Made by a program: the position numbers and the translations under genes. The notes beneath the pieces are model-generated. The model did not search any database, was not told the DNA's origin, and saw nothing but the letters and a program-made list of their open reading frames with translations. Shown in pieces: positions 8,102-15,658 of a DNA stretch of 64,000 nt. The DNA is taken from NCBI GenBank assembly GCA_027625095.1, contig JAQBXN010000023.1:18764-82763 (forward strand), in the 5' to 3' direction. The DNA is from Planctomycetota bacterium. GTDB lineage: Bacteria > Planctomycetota > PUPC01 > JACPCR01. Within the stretch, counting starts at the first letter, position 1; each line of letters begins with the position of its first letter.

Positions 8102-9901
8102 TCAAAGAATCCTGAAATGCCCGATCAGATTGGGCAGGTCTGCACTTTCAAAGGCTACTTCGACCTCTGAGTTCAAATCCAGATTCTCATTCGAATAGAT
8201 ATGCGCCTCGAATCCAATTTCGGGCAGTAGTGTGATGACCTGTTGTCGACGTTGTCCGACCACAATTCCTTTGCCGCGCCATTCCTTCTGCGATTGCAGA
8301 TAAACCAGAGTCCAATGCTGCCTGGAGTTTCGTTCTGCGCGCCGTAGTTCGGAAGTCAGTGCCTCTGCGGCGCCCACGCGTTCGAGTAGAGCCTGGGAAG
8401 GGATCAAAGACCCATTATTCAGATGGGCCCGGAGCTGTTGGTGCACCACAAGATCCAGGTAGCGCCTGAGAGGGCTGGTGGCCTGGACGTAGGCATCGAT
8501 GCCGAGTCCGCCATGCGGTGAAGGAATGCTGCGGAGTTGGCTGCGCTTGAGAGTTCGCCGAAGAGCGAACATCCCGGCGGTGTCGCCTGGCCGCTCATCC
8601 GTTGCCGTTGGTTCCTGTGTACTGAATGGCAGGGGGATCTCGTTCTCCGTGGCGTATCTTGCCACAGCCTCACCAGCGAGAAGCATAGACTCCATGACCA
8701 GGCCCCGGCTTTTATGTGCCGGCAGAGGAGTGATCGTCACCTCGCCCTGATCCACTCGTACTTTTACCTCCGGCAGATTGATCTCCACTGCGCCGTTACG
8801 ACGACGGCGGTCCGCCAGTTTCTCTGACAGATTCAACAATTCTGCAAAGGGTGATTGGGAAAGCCGGTTTTCCGCTTCCTCGTAGGTGAGTCGTTGAACC
8901 CGCGCCAGCGAGCGCTGCACCTCAACTCCCTCGATTTGTAAGTCCTCCGTGAGCGAAATTTTAAATGAAAGCGCGGGCGAAACGTCATGCAGCCCCAACC
9001 CCAACTGCCTGGTCGCCGATTCAGGCAGCATGTGAATGACCTGTTCTGGCAGATATAGATTTGATGCCCGGGAACGTGCTTCAAGATCCGCGGCTGAGTC
9101 TGGACTGACCAGCGCAGCGACGTCTGCCACGTGGACCCAGAGCGTGTTCCCATCCAGGCTGAGGGCGTCATCGGGATCGGTGCTGCCTTCGTCATCGATA
9201 GCGAAGGCGGCGAGATCCGTGAGGTCGAGGCGGTCCTCTTCCGGTAAACCGGGCAGCTCGGCAATGGCTGCGATCAGGCTGATGCCCTCTCTTGCCGGGT
9301 AAGGATTTCTTGATACATCCCAGTGACCGATTTGCAGAAGAAGAGAATGCGCGTTCTCAGGCGTTTCCCCTCGGGTGAGTTCCTTTAACAGGCGACTTGA
9401 TTTTGATTGGCCCGTCGCAAGCGCTTCGACTTCCTGCAGGTACCGCTCGTCACCCGTGACAATGCTTCCGGCCTCGATTCTCTGTTTGAACTCTTCCCAG
9501 GAATTTCTTTCACGCTCTTTGCCTTCTCGGCGGGCGCGCTCTGTTCCGACTTCTTGTTCGGTCCGGGCACGAATCTTGTCTGGCGTCCCCACGAAATAAA
9601 GTCCATCCGCCACGGCCTCCCAAGCCGCCCAGGCGGTGGCTGGAGTAAATTCATTGAATGCCAGTTCTGCGAATTCCGAAAGGTTGATGGTTTCGCCGGT
9701 GAGCATTTCCCAGGCAGTCTTCAAATCACCCTCACATGGAATCAGCTCACCCAGTGTTTTGGTCGGGCCAGGATGCAGGAGGTGGACGTCCTTCTGCCGC
9801 ACTTTCTGTGTCTTGCCGCCTGCAAGCCCTATCTCGAGTCGATCCCCGGCATTGACCACAATCGCTGGTTGCTCTTTGTATAGGACGAGGCTGTCTTTCA
9901 T
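8102..9901 (-). CDS. RNB domain ribonuclease (RNase II/R superfamily)
   Basis: About 599 residues. The RNB domain has the metal-binding acidic motif AIDDEGSTDPDDAL, then WVHVADVAALV and YLPEQVIHMLPE, and it ends with the family segment YVQATSPLRRYLDLVVHQQL. The N-terminal part (SLVLYKEQPAIVVNAG...) is SH3/winged-helix-like, as in cyanobacterial and plastid RNase II/R homologues, and classical cold-shock domains are not evident; the C-terminal part may contain an S1-like fold. It should degrade RNA 3'-to-5'. The start at 9901 (ATG) is used; the longer GTG start at 9952 would begin inside the upstream terminator hairpin. It lies downstream of tRNA-Cys and could be read from an internal promoter. 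Confidence 0.88.
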   Translation of the reverse strand: MKDSLVLYKEQPAIVVNAGDRLEIGLAGGKTQKVRQKDVHLLHPGPTKTLGELIPCEGDLKTAWEMLTGETINLSEFAELAFNEFTPATAWAAWEAVADGLYFVGTPDKIRARTEQEVGTERARREGKERERNSWEEFKQRIEAGSIVTGDERYLQEVEALATGQSKSSRLLKELTRGETPENAHSLLLQIGHWDVSRNPYPAREGISLIAAIAELPGLPEEDRLDLTDLAAFAIDDEGSTDPDDALSLDGNTLWVHVADVAALVSPDSAADLEARSRASNLYLPEQVIHMLPESATRQLGLGLHDVSPALSFKISLTEDLQIEGVEVQRSLARVQRLTYEEAENRLSQSPFAELLNLSEKLADRRRRNGAVEINLPEVKVRVDQGEVTITPLPAHKSRGLVMESMLLAGEAVARYATENEIPLPFSTQEPTATDERPGDTAGMFALRRTLKRSQLRSIPSPHGGLGIDAYVQATSPLRRYLDLVVHQQLRAHLNNGSLIPSQALLERVGAAEALTSELRRAERNSRQHWTLVYLQSQKEWRGKGIVVGQRRQQVITLLPEIGFEAHIYSNENLDLNSEVEVAFESADLPNLIGHFRIL

Positions 9902-9926
9902 TCGAGTAAGCCGTGATAACAAAAAG

Positions 9927-9966
9927 AAAAGGTTTGGAGCGTCGGAGTGCACGTTCCAAACCTTTT
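9927..9966 (-). terminator. bidirectional intrinsic terminator after tRNA-Cys
   Basis: Arms 9927-9941 and 9952-9966 pair over 15 bp with one G-T exchange (AAAGGTTTGGAGCG against CGTTCCAAACCTTT), with a 10-nt loop and T-rich tracts on both sides. On the minus strand it follows the tRNA 3' end by about 8 nt. Confidence 0.85.
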
Positions 9967-9975
9967 TTATTCTGA

Positions 9976-10047
9976 AGGCCCCGAGCGGAGTCGAACCGCT
10001 GTACCTGGTTTTGCAAACCAGTGCCTAAGCCACTCGGCCACGGGGCC
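9976..10047 (-). tRNA. trnC: tRNA-Cys (GCA)
   Basis: 72 nt on the minus strand fold as a cloverleaf: acceptor GGCCCCG/CGGGGCC, anticodon stem CUGGU/ACCAG around the loop UUGCAAA giving anticodon GCA, T arm AGCGG-UUCGACU-CCGCU, and discriminator U73, an identity element of tRNA-Cys. CCA is not encoded. The 5' end is only 3 nt from the stop codon of the upstream CinA-like gene, so a joint transcript that is cut by RNase P is likely. Confidence 0.95.
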
Positions 10048-10050
10048 ACG

Positions 10051-10551
10051 TCAAGCGGGCGGCGATTCTATTTTTTGGTCAAGCTTAGTCAAATACTCCA
10101 GAAGTGTTTCCAGAGCAGCGTCCGCTATGGAATCTTGTATCTCTGCACGGTCGCCTGAGAACTGAAAAGAGCGGGTATCAATTCCTTCCGCGGAACTGAT
10201 CGATATGAACCCCGTGCCGATCGGTTTCGGAGATCTACCGCGAATGGGACCGGCGATTCCTGACTCGGCCAGGCCAAGGTCTGTGCCTGCGTTCCTTCTG
10301 ACTCCCTCGGCCATGGCTTCAGCCGCCTTTGCTGAGACAGCGCCGTGCTCAGACAAATATTCCTCGGTCATTCCAAGCAGGTCCATTTTGCTCTGCTTGC
10401 TATATGCGATGATGCCCCGTTCGAAATAGCCGGAACTGCCGGGGACGCGGACTATCCGGCCGCATATCTGCCCGCCGGTCGTGGCCTCGGCGATGCCGAT
10501 GGTCAGGTTCAATTTCGTGGCCAGTTCCTGGATCTGTTCTTCGATGCTCAT
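10051..10551 (-). CDS. pncC: CinA C-terminal family protein (nicotinamide-nucleotide amidohydrolase)
   Basis: A 166-residue protein matching the stand-alone CinA C-terminal (PncC) domain: IAEATTGGQICGRIVRVPG near the N-terminus, then YFERGIIAYS..K, HGAVSAKAAEAMAEGVR and ESGIAGPIRGRSPKPIGTG. PncC hydrolyses nicotinamide mononucleotide to nicotinate mononucleotide in pyridine-nucleotide salvage. The usual 'ESCTGG' is AEATTGG and the usual 'TGIAGP' is ESGIAGP here, so activity should be tested rather than assumed. The gene immediately precedes tRNA-Cys. Confidence 0.85.
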   Translation of the reverse strand: MSIEEQIQELATKLNLTIGIAEATTGGQICGRIVRVPGSSGYFERGIIAYSKQSKMDLLGMTEEYLSEHGAVSAKAAEAMAEGVRRNAGTDLGLAESGIAGPIRGRSPKPIGTGFISISSAEGIDTRSFQFSGDRAEIQDSIADAALETLLEYLTKLDQKIESPPA

Positions 10552-10566
10552 GACGGATGGTGGTGG

Positions 10567-10594
10567 TTGACGTAATTTAACCCCAAGTTACATT
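10567..10594 (+). promoter_or_regulatory. candidate sigma70-type promoter of xylA
   Basis: TTGACG at 10567-10572 and TACATT at 10589-10594 with a 16-nt spacer, about 50 nt before the xylA ATG, in the gap between divergent genes. Only a pattern match. Confidence 0.35.
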
Positions 10595-10645
10595 TCGACA
10601 TTCTTCACAAAATCCAACTTTTCAGACGCCTTGAGGATACATGCC

Positions 10646-11956
10646 ATGCAGGAATTCTTCCCTGGGATTTCAAAGATTAAGTACGAAGGTACGGATTCCA
10701 AAAACCCACTTTCATTTAAGCATTACAACCCGAATCAGAAAGTGCTGGGCAAGAAGATGAAAGATCATCTTCGCTATGCGGTCTGTTACTGGCACAGCTT
10801 CAAAGGTCTTGGAGCGGACCCCTTTGGGCCGGGAACGATTATTCGTGAGTACAACAACTCGAGCTGCCCCATGGAGGTGGCCGAGATGACCATGCACGCG
10901 GCCTTCGAATTCTTTACGAAACTCGGCGTTGAATACTGGTGTTTCCACGATCGCGACATCGCGCCTGAGGCGGATACTCTTGCGGAAACCAATGCCCGGC
11001 TCGATACGATCGTCAAGCTGGCGAAGAAGCTTCAGGACGACAACGGTATGAAACTTCTGTGGGGAACGACGAACGCTTTTTCCCATCGCCGTTTTATGGC
11101 CGGTGCATCCACGAATCCCTCGCCGGCTGTCTTTGCTTATGCAGCTTCACAGGTGAAGAAGGCGATGGAGATCACGAAAGAGCTTGGCGGAGAAGGCTAT
11201 GTATTCTGGGGCGGCCGCGAGGGATACGAAACCCTGCTGAACACGGACATGAAGCGGGAGTTCGACCACCTTGGCCAGTTCCTGAATATGGCCATCGACT
11301 ACAAGAAGAAAATCAAATTCACGGGCCAGTTCTACATTGAACCCAAACCCAAAGAACCGACGAAGCACCAGTACGATTTCGACGCGGGTAACTGCTACTC
11401 CTTCCTGCAGAAATATGGCCTGGCGAATGATTTCAAACTGAATATCGAGGCCAACCATGCCACCCTGGCTGGGCACACTTTCGAGCACGAGCTAGAATTT
11501 TGCGTGGCTAATGGCATCCTCGGCTCGGTCGACGCCAATCGTGGAGATCTGCTCTTGGGTTGGGACACCGACCAGTTCCCAACGGATATCTACGACACCA
11601 CAAAAGCCATGTACACGATCCTCAAGGACGGAGGATTTACGACCGGTGGTCTTAATTTCGATGCCAAGATTCGTCGCCAGTCAGTGGATCCGGTTGACCT
11701 GTTCCATGCGCACATCGGGGCTATGGATGCATTTGCCCGCGGCCTGAAGAACGCGGCGAAAATGCTCAAAGAGAAGAGGCTCGCCAAATTCGTAAAGCAG
11801 CGTTACAGCGGATGGGATAATGGTCTGGGCGCCAGCATAGAGGCAGGTAAGGAGGACTTCACGAGCCTCGAAGCACACACGCTCAAGCACGGTGAACCGA
11901 AGGTTGAAAGCGGCCGCCAGGAGATGCTGGAGAATATTCTGAACGAATATATTTAG
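10646..11956 (+). CDS. xylA: xylose isomerase
   Basis: A 436-residue enzyme that interconverts D-xylose and D-xylulose (and glucose/fructose), the first step of bacterial xylose use. Typical signatures are [10 protein letters not shown] with the catalytic His and Asp, [32 protein letters not shown] with metal ligands, [12 protein letters not shown] and [17 protein letters not shown]. Length matches the group I/II proteobacterial type (about 440). The ATG at 10646 follows GAGG with acceptable spacing, better than TTG at 10631. No xylulokinase is near, so the kinase must be elsewhere. Confidence 0.98.
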   Translation: MQEFFPGISKIKYEGTDSKNPLSFKHYNPNQKVLGKKMKDHLRYAVCYWHSFKGLGADPFGPGTIIREYNNSSCPMEVAEMTMHAAFEFFTKLGVEYWCFHDRDIAPEADTLAETNARLDTIVKLAKKLQDDNGMKLLWGTTNAFSHRRFMAGASTNPSPAVFAYAASQVKKAMEITKELGGEGYVFWGGREGYETLLNTDMKREFDHLGQFLNMAIDYKKKIKFTGQFYIEPKPKEPTKHQYDFDAGNCYSFLQKYGLANDFKLNIEANHATLAGHTFEHELEFCVANGILGSVDANRGDLLLGWDTDQFPTDIYDTTKAMYTILKDGGFTTGGLNFDAKIRRQSVDPVDLFHAHIGAMDAFARGLKNAAKMLKEKRLAKFVKQRYSGWDNGLGASIEAGKEDFTSLEAHTLKHGEPKVESGRQEMLENILNEYI

Positions 11957-12062
11957 GCCTTCATTGGACACTTTCGATCTGTTCTCAGCGCCAGCCTGTC
12001 ATGTGTGTTGACGCGGACCGTCACTAATGGGCCAGCAGCTCGAACATCCGGCACTCTTGACC

Positions 12063-12719
12063 ATGTCTGACCGTATTACCGCACGAGTTCTTGCAAACGA
12101 ATACCTGGAACGTAACGAACCAACTGCATGGTTTGACAAGCTCTACGCGATGGGCAAGGCGGAGACTGTGACAATTCCCTGGGCGGACATGGTTCCCAAT
12201 CGGCATCTCTTGGAATGGCTGGAAGTACACCGATCTCGGAGCGAGGGACGTGCACTGATCGTGGGCTGTGGACTCGGCGACGACGCGGAAGAGCTAAGCC
12301 GCCGTGGATACATGGTCACCGCATTCGACATCGCGCCGACCGCGATTGAATGGTGCGGAAACCGCTTTCCTGATTCCGAAGTTGATTACCTGGTCTGTGA
12401 TTTGTTCGACACCCCTGCAGACTGGCACATGGCTTACGACCTGGTTGTTGATGCCTACACAATCCAGGCATTGCCGCTCCAACTCAGGTCTCGTTGTCTC
12501 CGGTCACTGGCTGAGCTGGTGTCGCCTGGAGGTGAACTCCTTGTCATCACAAGAGGGCGGGGGGATGACGAGCCGGCGGAGGAGCTTCCCAGGCCGGTCT
12601 CCTTACAGGAACTGTCAGGTTTAAAAGAGGCTGGTCTGAAGGAGGTCTCGGTGGAAGATTATTTCGATAATGAGGACCCACCCAGACGGCGCTTCCGAGT
12701 GGTATACAGCAGGCCTTAA
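12063..12719 (+). CDS. SAM-dependent methyltransferase (TPMT-like class I)
   Basis: About 218 residues. Motif I is LIVGCGLGDDAEELSRRG, followed by the acidic VTAFDIAPTAIEW; post-I is VDYLVCDLFD and motif III-like LVSPGGELLVITRG. The WADMVPNRHL segment before motif I resembles thiopurine methyltransferase-like enzymes. Start uncertain: an in-frame ATG at 12027 would add 12 residues, and neither has a clear ribosome site. Its stop overlaps by 3 nt with the stop of the convergent VTT gene. Substrate unknown. Confidence 0.82.
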   Translation: MSDRITARVLANEYLERNEPTAWFDKLYAMGKAETVTIPWADMVPNRHLLEWLEVHRSRSEGRALIVGCGLGDDAEELSRRGYMVTAFDIAPTAIEWCGNRFPDSEVDYLVCDLFDTPADWHMAYDLVVDAYTIQALPLQLRSRCLRSLAELVSPGGELLVITRGRGDDEPAEELPRPVSLQELSGLKEAGLKEVSVEDYFDNEDPPRRRFRVVYSRP

Positions 12720-13357
12720 GAACCGAGCTTCCCCTTCAATAACTGCATCGCCAGCACTGGGACGCCAATCGAAGCGGCCAGCACCAACCACAGATTGTCG
12801 AAGTTTTGAGCGATGGCGCCTGCCGCGGCGTAGACGAGCGAGATTCCAAGATTCGCGGTGGTTGTCAGGATCAGGAAGCGCTGCAGTTTCAGCCTGCTCA
12901 TGCCGGCGAGGATGGTGGTGAATTCGGCCCAGACGGGCACGGCGCGAAAAACCACCAGCATCCAATCGCCAAATTTCACCGCATGGGCTTCCATCTCCTG
13001 CATTTCGTTCTCATTCATCCACCGGCTCGCCGCTCCCCTGGCTGCACTGATCCCGAGGCCGTAGCCAATGATGCAGCTCGCCGTCATCCCAAGGGCCGAA
13101 CAGATTGCGCCAACCCAGAATCCGAGCACAGCGCCTGCGGCCGTGCTTACCATGCTGGAGGGTATGGGCAGCAAAACATCTGTCGCCAGTACAAGCAGGA
13201 TCGTCAGCGCTGAAATCCAGGGGCGACGCTCCGCCTCTTTCAGCATGGATTCGATCCGACTTTCCAGCTCACCACCAAAGAGGAAGAAAGGGATCAGAAT
13301 CATCGTCAGGAGTGTGAGCCCGAAGATTAGTAGCTTAATCCTTACCGAAGGTGACAT
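12716..13357 (-). CDS. VTT-domain (TVP38/TMEM64, DedA-like) membrane protein
   Basis: 213 residues with about five hydrophobic segments. The VTT-domain marks are a re-entrant loop with LPIPSSMVSTAAGAVLGFW and the second motif FRAVPVWAEFTTILAGMSRL. Proteins of this superfamily are linked to lipid scrambling and envelope homeostasis. The start overlaps the end of a second reading frame of the decayed zinc-ribbon ORF upstream on the same strand. Confidence 0.85.
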   Translation of the reverse strand: MSPSVRIKLLIFGLTLLTMILIPFFLFGGELESRIESMLKEAERRPWISALTILLVLATDVLLPIPSSMVSTAAGAVLGFWVGAICSALGMTASCIIGYGLGISAARGAASRWMNENEMQEMEAHAVKFGDWMLVVFRAVPVWAEFTTILAGMSRLKLQRFLILTTTANLGISLVYAAAGAIAQNFDNLWLVLAASIGVPVLAMQLLKGKLGS

Positions 13358-13659
13358 TCTCTAGATCAGCGATAAGGGTCGGATAATCCCGATAACATTC
13401 GTCGACTTGTGGATCTTTAATGGCAACGGGTTGGCTTTTTTCATATCGAATCCGCCAGGGACCGTTCCTGAAGAGTCGCGCATAATCCTGCGAGCATGAG
13501 GTACTTCCCCAATTTCTTATACCTCTTGGCGCCATAGTCGTGTGAAAAACGCATTTTGTATCCTCGGCCGGGACGCGCGATGGGATGGCCGGATATCGCG
13601 CCCGGAACTCGAAGGCTCTTTCGACAATACTGATTTGGGCAGGTCACGCTCCCCGACAA
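13335..13659 (-). pseudogene. decayed zinc-ribbon small protein
   Basis: From a TTG at 13659, preceded by a strong ribosome site (AGAAGGGAG), a 72-codon frame runs to 13441. It begins with TCPNQYCRKSLRVPGAISG, close to the PVC-type zinc ribbon 'CPxCxxxLRVPxxxxGxxIxCPxCG', but the second knuckle reads IARPGRGYKMRF, with Arg where both Cys should be (CGN against TGN codons). After the stop, a second frame (RIRYEKSQPVAIKDPQVDE...) continues to 13335, overlapping the VTT start by 22 nt, which suggests a frameshift in an older longer gene. It may still make a short product. Confidence 0.45.
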
Positions 13660-13765
13660 GGATTCTCCCTTCTCAAGAGTCTTCCCGTCGTCTACAATCC
13701 TGCCCCTGCGACTTCAAGATGGTTAATAGTTGGTAAGCAACGCGGCGTAAGAGACCCTACTGAGT

Positions 13766-15517
13766 ATGTCCCAAACATTTTTGCCGGACAAACGAGCGCT
13801 CATCATTGATAGAGACCTGACCAGTCTCAATATTTTCGATCTGGTTCTGCCTGAGTTCGGGTATGAGATTGTGAATATGCAATCCGCCAGCGAGGGATTG
13901 GAGAGCCTGAAAGAAGAAGAGTTCCAACTGATTATCGTGGACCTATCCATTTCCCAGGCCCCATCTCTGGAATTCATTTCCAGCATTCACAAGCAGGCAC
14001 CAAATCTGCCAGTTATCGGGATCGCAAGGAAGCTGGATTCGCGCCGCCGATTCTTTTCGGGCCTCATGGCTGCATTCCTTCAGAAGCCGTTCACTGACGC
14101 GGATGTCCGGGCCACGATTAACCAAATTCTGGTTAACCCAACAAAGCGTCTTCGTCATGAATCTGCGGTCATCGACCCCCTGGAGCTCAGGAACCAGAAC
14201 CAGCAACTCAAGGTTCTTGTGGAGATGGCTATTGCTCTCGGTGAGGTGGCGGAGTTCGAGAAGCTCATGTCGCTGGTTATAGACCTCACTTGTATGGCCC
14301 TGGATGTGGAGAGGGGCACGGTATTCCTGGTGGATAAAGAAAAGAACGAGCTCTGGTCAAGAGCTGGCAGCGGACTCGAAGCGACTGAGATTCGCGTCCC
14401 AATCTCTAACGGCATTGCCGGGCGCGTCGCCCGAACGGGCCAGACGGTTCTCACGAACGATCCCTATGCCAACGAAGACTTCAACAGTGAGTTCGACCGC
14501 AAGCTTGGATTTACCACCCGCTCTATCCTCAGCGTCCCGATCAAGAACGCCAACGGCAATATTATTGGAATTCTCCAGGTGCTGAACAAGAATTCTGAAG
14601 ATGGATTCAGTGCAGCCGACGAAAAGCTCCTGTACGGAATAGCGAGCATTGCAGCCGTTCGGCTCGAAAACACTCTTCTCCTCGAACAGATCGAGCAACA
14701 GAAAAAACTGAGCATGCTCGGCGCCCTCGCCGGCGGCATTTCGCACGAGATCAAGAATCTGCTTGCTCCACTCAGCTTCGCAGAGCTGATCGCCATCAGG
14801 TATCCCGATGACAAGCAGGTATTAAAATATACCCAGATGATCACGGATGCCCGCGACCACGCGATCAACCTGCTCGAGGAGGTTCGTGATATCGCCAAGC
14901 CTGTCCGGGACTACGAGGTCGAACCGATGTCGCTCGCGGAGGTGGTCAAGGAAGTCACACTCTTTCTTTCCGTTGACAGTCTGGTGAAACACATTGATCT
15001 TCGGCTCGATCTGGACGAGAAACTGCCGCCTGTCCCACTCAATCGACGCAAGGTCAAACAGGTTCTCATCAACCTCATTCGTAATGGTTGCCAGGCCCTT
15101 GCAGACCCAAACACGGGTCACATTTCTATTCGCCTTCAGATGGATGACGGAGACGTCCTCCTTCACGTCGAAGATACCGGCAAAGGCATTCCACCCGAGC
15201 AGATCGACAAAATCTGGGAGCCCTTTTTCTCAACAAAGGGCGATGCAGGCACTGGATTGGGGCTCGACATCTGTCGCAAGATCGTAAACGCCCTTGGAGG
15301 AACGATCCATTGCACGAGTGAAGTTGGCGTCGGTACCGTCTTCACTTTGCGATTCCCAAGAAAATGCTACGAGGCGATGGAATCCTCTGAAGAAGTGTTG
15401 GGTGGCTTGGAATCGGTCGAAGTGATTGACCTGGATGATGAGGACAGCGACTACGGTGCCGATATGGAAGTCATGGATGAAGATGAGATCGCAAGACTGA
15501 TTGATGAAGAGACTTAA
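13766..15517 (+). CDS. REC-GAF-histidine kinase hybrid sensor
   Basis: 583 residues, cytoplasmic, with no membrane segment. Residues about 8-125 form a receiver-like domain (ALIIDRDLTSLNI, LIIVDLSI, FLQKPFTDADV) in which the usual Thr/Ser position looks replaced (GIARK). A GAF domain follows at about 155-305 (GTVFLVDKEKNELWSRAGSG, PISNGIAGRVARTGQ). The kinase has the H-box GGISHEIKNLL (His about 329), N-box INLIRNGCQAL, G1 VEDTGKGIPPEQ, F-box IWEPFFSTKG and G2 GTGLGLDICRK. The tail is very acidic (LDDEDSDYGADMEVMDEDE). The next gene carries a receiver domain and is the obvious phosphorylation partner. Confidence 0.92.
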   Translation: MSQTFLPDKRALIIDRDLTSLNIFDLVLPEFGYEIVNMQSASEGLESLKEEEFQLIIVDLSISQAPSLEFISSIHKQAPNLPVIGIARKLDSRRRFFSGLMAAFLQKPFTDADVRATINQILVNPTKRLRHESAVIDPLELRNQNQQLKVLVEMAIALGEVAEFEKLMSLVIDLTCMALDVERGTVFLVDKEKNELWSRAGSGLEATEIRVPISNGIAGRVARTGQTVLTNDPYANEDFNSEFDRKLGFTTRSILSVPIKNANGNIIGILQVLNKNSEDGFSAADEKLLYGIASIAAVRLENTLLLEQIEQQKKLSMLGALAGGISHEIKNLLAPLSFAELIAIRYPDDKQVLKYTQMITDARDHAINLLEEVRDIAKPVRDYEVEPMSLAEVVKEVTLFLSVDSLVKHIDLRLDLDEKLPPVPLNRRKVKQVLINLIRNGCQALADPNTGHISIRLQMDDGDVLLHVEDTGKGIPPEQIDKIWEPFFSTKGDAGTGLGLDICRKIVNALGGTIHCTSEVGVGTVFTLRFPRKCYEAMESSEEVLGGLESVEVIDLDDEDSDYGADMEVMDEDEIARLIDEET

Positions 15518-15658
15518 ATCGGAGATCATCGCATGGCTGGCTGCGCAGGAACGGGCTGTGCCTGTATATACGATCTGGGAATGACATCCCTCTGATATCT
15601 CATTACAATCCCGAGCCGACCATGCTCAGGGAATTTTCCTATCATAGGAGATAAAGGA

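Noticed and set aside
9902..9952. 17-residue N-terminal extension of the RNB gene from GTG 9952
   Set aside because: It would be encoded by the terminator hairpin of tRNA-Cys; the ATG at 9901 fits the family better.
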